62,363 bases of DNA from contig NZ_JAOVZT010000001.1 in assembly GCF_025716945.1 (NCBI RefSeq), positions 191,926 through 254,288 of the forward strand. The letters run 5' to 3'. The position numbers were made by a program, and so were the translations under genes. The notes under the pieces are model-generated. The model did no database searches. It was not told where the DNA came from and saw only the letters and a program-made list of their open reading frames with translations. The DNA is from Geodermatophilus sp. YIM 151500 (GTDB lineage Bacteria > Actinomycetota > Actinomycetes > Mycobacteriales > Geodermatophilaceae). Below are positions 28,953-36,949 of the stretch, in pieces (the first letter of the stretch is position 1; each line of letters opens with the position of its first letter).

Positions 28953-29462
28953 TCAGCCGGCCGGCACGCGTGCCTCCTCCGCCGCCCGCCCGGCGACCTC
29001 CCGCACCAGCCGGACGGCGCCGTCGACCGCCGCGGCCACCGGTGCGGAGAGCGCCATGCCGGGGTCCACCGCGGCCGGCGCGCAGCCGACGACCAGCACC
29101 CGGCGGACCGACCCGCCGAGGCCGCGCAGCAACCGCAGCACCGCGTCGGGGTGCAGACCGTGCCCGTCGACGGCCGGTACCGGCCCGTCGCCGGCCGTCC
29201 GGTCGGGGACCTCGAGGACGGCGAGCGTCCCCGGCGGCCCGTCGAGGGGGACGGCGTCGACGAGGACCAGCGTGTCGGGCGGGTCGTCGAGCAGGTCGTA
29301 GGCCAGGTGGACGCCGCGGATGCCGTAGTCGACGACGTCGACGCCGTCCGGGAGCCCGGACGACGCGGTTCCACTTCCGAGCCGGCGGACCACCTCGACA
29401 CCGAAGCCGTCGTCGCCGAGGAACACGTTGCCGATGCCCGCGACCAGCACCCGCCCGCTCAC
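28953..29462 (-). CDS. Hydrogenase maturation protease (HyaD/HycI family)
   Basis: Nickel-dependent endopeptidase that removes the C-terminal extension of the large subunit after metal insertion. The 169-aa protein opens with the family signature VLVAGIGNVFLGDDGFG (residues 5-21), whose Asp is a metal ligand. It then has VDYGIRGVHLAYDLLDD, LVLVDAVPLDG and HGLHPDAVLRLLR, the last carrying the ligand-type His. GTG 29462 overlaps the stop of the 492-aa gene by 4 bp. Its substrate is presumably HhyL, encoded two genes downstream. Confidence 0.9.
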   Translation of the reverse strand: MSGRVLVAGIGNVFLGDDGFGVEVVRRLGSGTASSGLPDGVDVVDYGIRGVHLAYDLLDDPPDTLVLVDAVPLDGPPGTLAVLEVPDRTAGDGPVPAVDGHGLHPDAVLRLLRGLGGSVRRVLVVGCAPAAVDPGMALSAPVAAAVDGAVRLVREVAGRAAEEARVPAG

Positions 29463-30937
29463 GGCAGGGCCCGGTCGTCGAGGGGGCTTATCTCCTCGGG
29501 CGCGAAGTAGCGGTAGCGGCCCGATCCGCCGAGCAGGTCCGCCTGCGGGTCGTCGTCGAGGGTGACGGCGACGTGCCGGCCGTCGTCCACGTCGAGGAGG
29601 ACCGCCTGCACGCGGGCGGTGCGGCCGTCGAGGAACCGGTCCTGCGGGTCGGCGCCGCGCAGCCGGGGCCGCAGCCGCACGCGGGAGCCGCGCGCCACCC
29701 GGACCCCGTCGACGACGACCGCGTCGGTCTCCGGGGAGACCGACGCGTCCGCGCCGGGGTCCCACCAGGGCGGCGCGGCGGGCACGCGCGTCGCGTCGGG
29801 CGACCCGACCGGGCGCAACGACCGGACGGCGCCGTGCAGCCGCGCCCAGGCGTCGCCCGGCAGCGCGTCGACCCGGTCGAGAATGGCCGCCGCGCGGGGG
29901 TCGGTCGCCCGGACCTCGGCCTTCTCCGCGTCGGTCAGCGTCAGCGTGCGCAGCGACAGGATCTCGTCGATCTCGCCGGAGTCGAACAGCTCACCCGGGC
30001 TCTCCGGGGCGATCCGGGGGTGGTCGTACAGGATGATCGGCGAGCTGAGCACCGCGTCGTGGCCGCCGTCCGGGCCGGCGAGCACCGGGTAGGTGTGCTC
30101 GTTGCGGCAGGCGCGGGCGGCCGCCGCGGCCTCGGCCGGCGGGTCCAGCAGCGACAGGAAGCCGCCCCCGGTGACCCCGAGGAGGCAGTGCGCGGCGACG
30201 AGCGAGCGCCGCACCGCCTGCTCCCGCGGGGCGTCGGCCGGCAGGTCGTCGACGGTGTTGGCGAGCTCAACCCGCAGGCGGTGCAGCCGGGACGCGGCCT
30301 CAACCGGCTCGAGCGCGAGGCGCAGCTCCCCGCGCAGCGGGTGCCGGTGCCGCACCAGCCGGGACCCGCCCCCCGGGAGCGGCTCGACGTCGGTGCCGCC
30401 CGGGGCGCCGACCGGCAGCCGTCGACCGCCGTGCAGGTCGCCGAGCCGGAACGCCGCGCCGACCTCGTGCGCGACCGCCTCGTCGAAGGTCAGCCACCGG
30501 CGGTCCCCGGCCTCGACCGCGTCGACGCCGATCCAGGTGCTCCCGGCCGCGGCGTCCTCCGCGCGCCGCTCGGCGGTGCGGCGCTGGACCTGCAGGAAGC
30601 GGACCCGCACGTGCAGCCAGGCGTCGTCCGGGGAGTCGAGCAGGCACTCGGTCCGCTGGCGCCAGGCGTCGGCGGAGCCGGCCACCGTGGGCACGAGCGG
30701 GCCGCGTGCCTCCAGCCAGGGCCGGGGGGCGAGCACCCCGAACTGCCAGCGCACGCGGTTCTTCCCCGAGGAGCGCCGGTAGGGGTAGAGGAGGTAGCCC
30801 TCCCAGAGCACGGCGTCGGCCACGCGCCGGGCGTGCTCGAGCGCCGCGGGCGGCGGGGCGACGGGATCGGACGACCGCGAGGGACCGGGAGCACCGCTCG
30901 GCGGCGGTGTTCCGATCCGTCCGGCCGCCTGCGTCAT
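29459..30937 (-). CDS. Conserved hydrogenase-locus protein, 492 aa, unknown
   Basis: Not a recognised enzyme. The 492-aa soluble protein starts with about 30 low-complexity residues, then LWEGYLLYPYRRSSGKNRVRW (about 44-64), a hallmark I associate with proteins of group 1h hydrogenase loci. The central part includes LLGVTGGGFLSLLDPP and SSPIILYDHPRIAPESPG. The end contains a small barrel-like segment with VARGSRVRLRPRLRGADPQD and the closing RYRYFAPEEISPLDD. It lies between hypB and the protease and overlaps the latter, so it probably belongs to the same transcript. An assembly or regulatory role is inferred from context alone. Confidence 0.75.
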   Translation of the reverse strand: MTQAAGRIGTPPPSGAPGPSRSSDPVAPPPAALEHARRVADAVLWEGYLLYPYRRSSGKNRVRWQFGVLAPRPWLEARGPLVPTVAGSADAWRQRTECLLDSPDDAWLHVRVRFLQVQRRTAERRAEDAAAGSTWIGVDAVEAGDRRWLTFDEAVAHEVGAAFRLGDLHGGRRLPVGAPGGTDVEPLPGGGSRLVRHRHPLRGELRLALEPVEAASRLHRLRVELANTVDDLPADAPREQAVRRSLVAAHCLLGVTGGGFLSLLDPPAEAAAAARACRNEHTYPVLAGPDGGHDAVLSSPIILYDHPRIAPESPGELFDSGEIDEILSLRTLTLTDAEKAEVRATDPRAAAILDRVDALPGDAWARLHGAVRSLRPVGSPDATRVPAAPPWWDPGADASVSPETDAVVVDGVRVARGSRVRLRPRLRGADPQDRFLDGRTARVQAVLLDVDDGRHVAVTLDDDPQADLLGGSGRYRYFAPEEISPLDDRALP

Positions 30938-31076
30938 CGCCCGGGGCCGTCCGGTCCGGCTGCCCGTTCAGGCGGCCGGTCCAGCGACGGTGGACGCCGG
31001 TGGCACCGGGGGGTGGCGGCCGTGTGCATCGCCACCACCGCCCCCACCTGCGCGGACCCGTCCGTAGTGGTCCGGA

Positions 31077-31955
31077 TCACACACCCGTCGGCGCGGGACT
31101 GTCAATCGACGTCCGTGTGACGTTCCCGGTGGGATCGGCGGCACGGCCGAGCCAGGCCAGCCAGTCGGCCATCCCGTCACCGCGGGTGGCCGAGACCGCC
31201 AGCACGGTGACGTCCGGGCGCAGGCGGCGCAGCTGCGCGACGCAGGCGGGCAGGTCGAAGGTGACGTAGGGCAGCAGGTCGACCTTGTTGACCAGCACGA
31301 GGTCGGCGGTGCGGAACATGTGCGGGTACTTGCCGGGCTTGTCGTCGCCCTCCGGCACCGACATGACCACGACCCGGCGGGTCTCGCCGAGGTCGAACAG
31401 CGCGGGGCAGACCAGGTTGCCGACGTTCTCGACGACGACGAGGGTGCCGTCCGGCGGGTCCAGCTCAGCCACGCCGCGCTGCAGCATCGCCGCGTCCAGG
31501 TGGCACCCCGAGCCGGTGTTCACCTGCACGACCGGCACTCCGGCGGCGCGGATCCGCTCGGCGTCGACGACGGTCTCCTGGTCGCCCTCGACGACGACGA
31601 CCGGTCGGCCGACCTCGCGGACGGTGCGTTCGAGCAGCGTCGTCTTCCCCGAGCCCGGCGAGCTCATCAGGTTCACCACGACCAGCCCGCGCGCGGCGAA
31701 GTCCGCCCGGTTCCGCGCGGCCAGGGCGTCGTTGCGGCCGAGCACCTGCTGCTCGAGCCGGACCAGGTGGGGCCCACCCGCCCCGTCCGCTCCACCGAGG
31801 TCGCGCTCGTGCGGGTGCGGGTGCGGGTGCCCCTGCTCGTGGACGTGCTCGTGCCGGTGACCGCGCGGGTGCTCGTGCGCGTGCGGCTGCGGAGGCCGGT
31901 CCAGGCGGGTGAAGCGCGGGCCGTCGTCCTCGCCGCAACCGCACGTGCCGCACAT
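31077..31955 (-). CDS. hypB: Hydrogenase nickel-incorporation GTPase HypB
   Basis: A 292-aa SIMIBI-class GTPase delivering nickel with HypA. The N-terminus MCGTCGCG holds the high-affinity nickel-type CxxCxC. Residues 24-52 are histidine-rich (HAHEHPRGHRHEHVHEQGH), suited to nickel storage. The G domain has Walker A SSPGSGKTTLLE, the metal-binding GSGCHLDA segment, ENVGNLVCPALFDLGE and NKVDLLPYV. ATG 31955 follows the hypA stop by 3 bp. The 139 bp downstream, before the 492-aa gene, contain no gene I can support. Confidence 0.95.
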   Translation of the reverse strand: MCGTCGCGEDDGPRFTRLDRPPQPHAHEHPRGHRHEHVHEQGHPHPHPHERDLGGADGAGGPHLVRLEQQVLGRNDALAARNRADFAARGLVVVNLMSSPGSGKTTLLERTVREVGRPVVVVEGDQETVVDAERIRAAGVPVVQVNTGSGCHLDAAMLQRGVAELDPPDGTLVVVENVGNLVCPALFDLGETRRVVVMSVPEGDDKPGKYPHMFRTADLVLVNKVDLLPYVTFDLPACVAQLRRLRPDVTVLAVSATRGDGMADWLAWLGRAADPTGNVTRTSIDSPAPTGV

Positions 31956-31958
31956 GGC

Positions 31959-32288
31959 TCAGGCCACCTCGACGGCGGTGACCAGCAGCTCGTCGCCTCC
32001 GGTCACGTGCACGTCGAGGCTGCCGCACGGGCAGCCGAGCAGCAGGTCCTCCACGGCGAACTCGGCGCCGCAGGCGTCGCAGGTGCCGGTCCCCGTCGGC
32101 TCCTCGATCTCGAGCCGGGCGCCGGCCACCGGGGTGCCGGCCGCCACGAGGTCGAAGCAGAACCGCACGGCATCGGTCTCCACACCGGAGACGCGGCCGA
32201 TGCGCAGGTGAACGGCGGTGGCCCGCGCGTCACCGAGCTGGCCGACGACGGCGTCCACGACGGCCTGGGTGATCGCGAGCTCGTGCAC
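31959..32288 (-). CDS. hypA: Hydrogenase nickel metallochaperone HypA
   Basis: A 109-aa nickel chaperone. It begins MHELAITQAVVDAV, containing the nickel-binding His2, and has a C-terminal zinc domain. The first zinc pair is a normal CDAC, but the second reads LLGCPCGSLDV, a CxC rather than the usual CxxC. Zinc coordination may therefore be slightly altered. GTG 32288 is preceded by GGGGGAG. It is the first gene of the hydrogenase locus. Confidence 0.9.
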   Translation of the reverse strand: MHELAITQAVVDAVVGQLGDARATAVHLRIGRVSGVETDAVRFCFDLVAAGTPVAGARLEIEEPTGTGTCDACGAEFAVEDLLLGCPCGSLDVHVTGGDELLVTAVEVA

Positions 32289-32365
32289 CGGTGGCTCCCC
32301 CCGGTGGGCCCGCCGACGACCGAGCACCACCCGCCGCGGGGCACGGACCCCGCGGCCGTGCGTCC

Positions 32366-32394
32366 GTCCTAGACCCAGCGGCGCCCTCCCGCAA
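32366..32394 (-). promoter_or_regulatory. Candidate vegetative promoter for hypA
   Basis: On the minus strand TTGCGG (complement of 32389-32394) and TAGGAC (complement of 32366-32371) are separated by 17 nt and lie about 80 nt upstream of the hypA GTG. Spacing fits a primary sigma factor; the -10 is only a partial match. Confidence 0.35.
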
Positions 32395-32422
32395 CCCGGT
32401 GTGACGCCCCCGCGCCGTCCGG

Positions 32423-33181
32423 TCAGCCGGTGGCGGCCACCCGGTCGGTCAGGGCCAGGATCCGGCGCCAGGCGTCCGCGCACGCGTCGGACCAGTCGGC
32501 GTAGGAGCGGTCGAAGAACGAGTGCGGCGCGCCCTCGTACACCGCCGTCTCCACCTCCGCGCCCGCGGCGCGCATGGTGCCGGCCAGTGCCAGCGAGTCC
32601 TCGACCGGGGTGGCCGCGTCGGCGCCGGCGATGATCATGAGCGTGGGGCGCCGGGCACGGCCGGCCGCGTCGCCGACCAGGGGTGGTCGGCCGTAGAACC
32701 CGACGCAGGCCGCCAGGTCCAGGTCCCCGCCCGACTGCCGCCACGAGTGGCTGCCGCCGAAGCAGAACCCGACGCTGACCACGGGCAGGCCGGCGCCGGC
32801 GCGTTGGCGCAGGTAGCCGATGCACGCGGTGACGTCGGCGTCGATCCCGGCCGCCGTGGTCCGCGCGACGTGCGGCCCGTGGTCGAAGTCCGCCGTCCGC
32901 GTGCCGGTGGCGTCGCACGTGCCGGCCGTCCGGCCGAACCAGTCGAGGGCGACGGCGGCCAGGCCGGCCTCGGCGAACCGCTCGGCCAGCGCCACGTAGT
33001 AGGGGTGCAGTCCCCGGACGTCGGGGAGGATCACCACGCCGGCCGAGGGCCGGCCCGCGGGAGCGGCGTAGGCGGCGGAGAAGTTGGTCCCGTCCGCCGC
33101 GGAGAGCGTCAGCGTGCCCCGCTCGACGACGTCACCGGTGCGCGGCGGGGCGGGCGGGCGGCTGTCCTGGTCGTGGCACAT
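32423..33181 (-). CDS. Dienelactone hydrolase family protein
   Basis: A 252-aa alpha/beta-hydrolase of the DLH type. The nucleophile is Cys in GFCFGGSH (about residue 141). The acid is in the region IAGADAATPVE (about 190-200), and the His lies in YEGAPHSFFDRS (about 219-230). VVILPDVRGLHPYY near residue 49-62 is the oxyanion-side motif. Dienelactone hydrolases open cyclic lactones in chlorocatechol or aromatic degradation, but many paralogues act on other esters. No aromatic-pathway gene adjoins it. Confidence 0.85.
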   Translation of the reverse strand: MCHDQDSRPPAPPRTGDVVERGTLTLSAADGTNFSAAYAAPAGRPSAGVVILPDVRGLHPYYVALAERFAEAGLAAVALDWFGRTAGTCDATGTRTADFDHGPHVARTTAAGIDADVTACIGYLRQRAGAGLPVVSVGFCFGGSHSWRQSGGDLDLAACVGFYGRPPLVGDAAGRARRPTLMIIAGADAATPVEDSLALAGTMRAAGAEVETAVYEGAPHSFFDRSYADWSDACADAWRRILALTDRVAATG

Positions 33182-33212
33182 GGGGTCGTTCTACCGGGCG
33201 GCCCCGGCCGGC

Positions 33213-33755
33213 TCACCCGTCGGCGGTGCGGTCGGCCGCCTGCGCGCGGCCGCCGAAGACGTCGGCCGCCACCTCGCGACGCGCCCGGGTGAGCCACTCG
33301 AACTGCGCGTTGGCCTGGTCGATGAGCCGGTCGAGCTCGGTCTTGTCCAGCCTCGACTCGACCTCGGCGGCGATCCGCAGCGTCTCGAAGCCGCTGCGCT
33401 TGGCGCGGACCGCCGAGGCGAGGAACTCGAACTCGACCAGGTTGCTCAGCGGCGACCGGGAGAACAGCCGACCGTTCAGCTTGAGGTAGCCGAGCTTCTC
33501 CCCCACCCAGGTGCCCAGCTGCTTGTACTGCCGCACCGGGTAGCCCATCGCCGCCATGGTGGCCAGCAGCGACGCCTTCTCGTCGCGGAGCTCGGCGAGC
33601 AGCTGCTGCAGCGGCTCCTCCCAGCGTCCTCCCCGGTGGGTGCCCAGCATCCGGCTGACCAGCTCGATGCCGCCGGTCGACGAGGCCAGGTGGTCGTTGC
33701 AGTAGATGCCGAGCAGGTCGGCGTTGCGCAGGCCGGACGCCTGGGGATCGGACAC
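33213..33755 (-). CDS. Conserved hypothetical helical protein (ferritin-like?)
   Basis: A 180-aa, mostly alpha-helical cytoplasmic protein. Segments such as LGIYCNDHLASSTGGIELVSRM, LAELRDEKASLLATMAAMG and FEFLASAVRAKRSGFETLRI are amphipathic and of four-helix-bundle length, with His/Asp/Glu that could suit a ferritin-like fold. I do not recognise a named family. GTG 33755 has AGGAGG upstream. It diverges from the 114-aa gene. Confidence 0.65.
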   Translation of the reverse strand: MSDPQASGLRNADLLGIYCNDHLASSTGGIELVSRMLGTHRGGRWEEPLQQLLAELRDEKASLLATMAAMGYPVRQYKQLGTWVGEKLGYLKLNGRLFSRSPLSNLVEFEFLASAVRAKRSGFETLRIAAEVESRLDKTELDRLIDQANAQFEWLTRARREVAADVFGGRAQAADRTADG

Positions 33756-33771
33756 GGCTACCTCCTGGGGA

Positions 33772-33846
33772 CGGGCGCAGCCTACGGGCGCACCGCGCCG
33801 GTCATCCGCCGGACGGCGTGCGGACGGTGGCGGGCGCAGCCTACGG
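33772..33846. repeat. 16-bp direct repeat spanning a divergent start region
   Basis: CGGGCGCAGCCTACGG occurs at 33772-33787 and again at 33831-33846, and the next about 17 bp are also similar (ACCGCGCCGGT versus ACCGTGCCGGT). The second copy runs into the GTG start of the following gene. It looks like a local duplication of a start region. Confidence 0.55.
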
Positions 33847-33853
33847 TCGGACC

Positions 33854-34198
33854 GTGCCGGTTCCCGCGACGTCCACCCCGCGCGACCGGCTGCTCGCCCG
33901 GTACCGGGAGCTGGTCCTCGACGAACTGCCGCGGCGCGCCCGGGCCGGTGGATGGGTGGTGACCGCCGACCACTGCTTCGGCCGCATCGTGCTCGACACG
34001 ACCGTCGGCGGCCGCTGGTACGACGTCCTCGACCGCCGACGCTCGCCCGCCTTCAGCCGGCTCGACGACCGGCAGCTGGCCACCGCGGTCGCCCTCGCCG
34101 AACGGATGCTCGCCGAGGGCGACCCGCTGGTACGCGAGCTCGACGCCCGCAGCCTCGCCTGGCGCGGCAAGCCGGCGAAGGCCGCCGGGCGGGGGTGA
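33854..34198 (+). CDS. Conserved hypothetical protein, 114 aa
   Basis: A small basic cytoplasmic protein. Recognisable blocks are DRLLARYRELVLDELPRRAR, ADHCFGRIVLDTTVGGRWYD and LAERMLAEGDPLVRELDARS, ending LAWRGK. Similar short proteins are common in actinobacteria without known function. The start is GTG 33854; the upstream in-frame ATG at 33818 would add residues from the duplicated region and lacks a ribosome site. Confidence 0.6.
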   Translation: MPVPATSTPRDRLLARYRELVLDELPRRARAGGWVVTADHCFGRIVLDTTVGGRWYDVLDRRRSPAFSRLDDRQLATAVALAERMLAEGDPLVRELDARSLAWRGKPAKAAGRG

Positions 34199-34223
34199 CG
34201 GCGCGCCGGACGCGCGGACCCGC

Positions 34224-36920
34224 TCACCCGCCGCTCGGCGTCGCGGGGCTCGGCGCCAGCTCCCCGGGTGCCGGCTCCTGGGACGCCGGCGACGCGGACG
34301 TCGGCGCGACGGATCCGTCCGCGTCCGCCGGCCCCGCCGTTCCTCCGCTGTCGCCCGGTGCCGGGGGGCCGCCGGTGGGCGTCCCGGCACCGGATTCGGC
34401 GGGGGACGGCGTCCTGCTCGGTGCCGCCGTCGTCCGTCCCGTGCCGCTGCGCGGGCCGGCGGACCGCCCCGCGGTGGTCGCGCTCGCCGTGGCGGCGGTC
34501 GTGCGGCTGCCGCTCGCGGACGACGGGCCGGTGGCCGGGGAGCTGCTGCCCGACGCCGTCGCCGTCGAGGTCCCGGTCGGCGTCGCCGGCCCGCCGGTGC
34601 CCCGGACGACCTGGACGATGCGCTCCTCCGCGCGCGTCAGCCGGTCGCGGATCTCGGCGAGCGGCGTGGTCGCGACGGTCCGGCTCAGCTCTCCCAGCTC
34701 CGCCCAGATGGCGGCGAGCTCCTGCCGCCCGGACTCGTCGACCGGGCGGTCGACGGTGAGCACGAGCTGGGTGGCGAGGGCGGTCGTGACGCACTCGACG
34801 CAGGCGTAGTTGACCGCGGTGGCCAGGTTCTGCGGCACCACGACGTCGACCGAGCCGACCAGCAGCACCACCTGGAAGGCGACCGCCACGGTCCGGCACC
34901 CACGGCAGCTGGCCGCCGCGAAGGCCTCGTTGCGGTTGAGCGCGGTCTCGTCGTCGACCCACACCAGCGAGAAGGAGACGTCGTAGCGCACCGACCCGTC
35001 GGTCGTGTTGACGGCCAGCGCCTGGTTGTCGCCCTCGGCGGGCGGCAGCGGGCGGTCGAACGGGAAGACCCACGTCGGCGCACGGACGCCGACCCCGCCG
35101 CCGTCCGTGCCGGGTGCCGCGCCGTCGCCGGGAGGCACCGCGCCAGGGGTGGCGTCCGCACCGCCGCCCGGCGCCCCCGTGGGACCGCCGTCGGCCCCCG
35201 CGGGACCATCGCCGTCCCCGCTACCGGGTGCGCCGGTGGGTCCGGTCGCATCGGCGGTCGAGGTGGGGTCGGCGGTCGGGGTGGGATCGGCGCTCGGGGT
35301 GGGGTCGGCGTCCGGGCCGGTCGCACCGGCGCCGTCGGCGCCCGCCGGGACGAGGACGAGGGCGAGCGCCGGCCGGTCCTCGGTCGGCAACGGCCCGCCG
35401 TCGTCCGGCCAGATGGCCTCGCCGGCGCCGCGGGAGCCCTCCGCCAGCCCGCGGCCGGCGGCGCCGGGCACGGCGTCGAGCACGGTGCCGCCCTCCCAGG
35501 CGCGCACGGGGCGGTAGCGGTCCTCGTGCGGCCACCAGGCCCAGCCCGCGACGGCCACCAGCGAGGCCACCAGCGCCACGACCAGGGCGCGGCGGGCCGG
35601 GCTGGCACCCGCCCGGCGCCAGAGCGCCGCGGCCGAGCGCCGGACCAGCCGGACGACCACGTAGCCCAGCCCGAGCAGCGGCACGACGAGGGCCACCATG
35701 GCGAGCGCGCGGGCCAGCACGCCCAGGATGTCGCCGTCGCCTGCGGCCGAGGAGAGCAGCGCGGCCTGTTCGCGCAACGACGCCCAGGCGCTGGCCAGCA
35801 GCCGGGGCAGCGCGAGGACCATGAGCAGCAGGACGGCGGCCATCAGCGGCACGACGACGAGCACCCATCCCGCGACCAGGGCCCGCGCCCAGGGCCGGAG
35901 TGCCTCGGCCTCGGGCCGTGGGCGGCGGCCGGGGACGAGCCCGCGCAGCACCGGCCCGATGCGGCCGTACAGGTCGGGCACGCCGGTGAGGTCGGCGAGG
36001 ACGTGGTAACCGTCGAAGCGCAGCAGCGGCAGCAGCTGGCGGACCATCTGCAGGATCTGCGTCGCCACCAGGAGCAGGACGGCGTGCCAGCCGGTCACCC
36101 ACCACACGGCGAACGAGAGCAGGACGACGATCGCGTTGAAGTACAGGCCGCCGAGGTCGGTGCGCACCCGCCCGGCACGGCCGAGCCGGTAGGAGTCGGT
36201 GACGTCGGTGTAGAAGGCCGGCCAGAACAGGTAGAAGCCGGCGCCCATCACGCCCGGCGTGGCGCCGCCGTAACGGGCGGCGGCTGCGTGGCCGAACTCG
36301 TGGAAGCCCGCCGACAGCACGGTGACCACGACCACGGACAGGAACAGCGCCGGGTTGCCGAACGCCTGCGCCGTGGCCGCCGCCAGCCCCTGGCTGAACA
36401 GGACCCACCAGGACACGGCCAGGAAGGCCAGCACCACCGCCGCGACCAGCAGCGGGGTGAACAGGACGGCGAACGGGGCGGTCAGCCGCCGGGTGACGGC
36501 CGGGTCGGTGACCACCCGGCGCAGCTTGAGGGCCAGCAGCGGGTCGCGGCGGCGCAGCTGCGGCTCGGAGCCGTCGGCGGCGCGGAGCAGCCCGAGCGGT
36601 CGCAGCGACCGGTCGACGAGCTGCTGGACGTCCTCGGGTCGCACGGCGCGGCCCGAGGTCCGCGACACCTCCTGGGCGACCTCGTCGACGCTGCGCCGCC
36701 CGTCGACGGCCCGCAGCACCTGCGAGAGCAGCGGGGTCAGCTGGACGACCTGGCCATCGGCCCGGCGGGCGAGGGCCGGTGGGTGCCGGTAGCCCGAGCC
36801 CTCCATCTCACCGAGGAGCTGGACCCCGGAGGCGCGTGACAGGACGCCCGCAGCGGTGCCCGGGCCGGCCGCGGAGGGCCGACCCGGGGCAGCGCCGGGG
36901 CCGTCGGGCTGTGGACCCAC
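34224..36920 (-). CDS. PqqD/RRE-like and M50 intramembrane metalloprotease fusion
   Basis: An 898-aa membrane protein. Residues about 31-115 look like a PqqD-type winged-helix (RRE) domain that would bind a leader sequence (PALARRADGQVVQLTPLLSQ, RRSVDEVAQEV). Residues about 146-460 form an M50 (site-2-protease type) core: zinc site HEFGH at 207-211 and third-ligand motif RFDGYHVL with Asp303, among about 8-10 helices. A Pro/Thr/Gly linker (about 520-615) leads to an outer domain with paired cysteines CRGC (672-675) and CVEC (707-710). The tail from 777 is Ser/Thr/Pro-rich. The GTG start has GGAGGAG upstream, 29 bp after a repetitive putative substrate gene. Related proteins are called putative peptide zinc metalloproteases. 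Confidence 0.8.
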   Translation of the reverse strand: MGPQPDGPGAAPGRPSAAGPGTAAGVLSRASGVQLLGEMEGSGYRHPPALARRADGQVVQLTPLLSQVLRAVDGRRSVDEVAQEVSRTSGRAVRPEDVQQLVDRSLRPLGLLRAADGSEPQLRRRDPLLALKLRRVVTDPAVTRRLTAPFAVLFTPLLVAAVVLAFLAVSWWVLFSQGLAAATAQAFGNPALFLSVVVVTVLSAGFHEFGHAAAARYGGATPGVMGAGFYLFWPAFYTDVTDSYRLGRAGRVRTDLGGLYFNAIVVLLSFAVWWVTGWHAVLLLVATQILQMVRQLLPLLRFDGYHVLADLTGVPDLYGRIGPVLRGLVPGRRPRPEAEALRPWARALVAGWVLVVVPLMAAVLLLMVLALPRLLASAWASLREQAALLSSAAGDGDILGVLARALAMVALVVPLLGLGYVVVRLVRRSAAALWRRAGASPARRALVVALVASLVAVAGWAWWPHEDRYRPVRAWEGGTVLDAVPGAAGRGLAEGSRGAGEAIWPDDGGPLPTEDRPALALVLVPAGADGAGATGPDADPTPSADPTPTADPTSTADATGPTGAPGSGDGDGPAGADGGPTGAPGGGADATPGAVPPGDGAAPGTDGGGVGVRAPTWVFPFDRPLPPAEGDNQALAVNTTDGSVRYDVSFSLVWVDDETALNRNEAFAAASCRGCRTVAVAFQVVLLVGSVDVVVPQNLATAVNYACVECVTTALATQLVLTVDRPVDESGRQELAAIWAELGELSRTVATTPLAEIRDRLTRAEERIVQVVRGTGGPATPTGTSTATASGSSSPATGPSSASGSRTTAATASATTAGRSAGPRSGTGRTTAAPSRTPSPAESGAGTPTGGPPAPGDSGGTAGPADADGSVAPTSASPASQEPAPGELAPSPATPSGG

Positions 36921-36949
36921 CTACTCCTCCGCCGACCGGGCTCCGGTGC

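Noticed and set aside
28828-29301. A plus-strand protein made of CRRVAVS-type repeats through the octanucleotide array
   Set aside because: The repeat opens every frame because no unit contains a stop; the rest reads antisense to the maturation protease.
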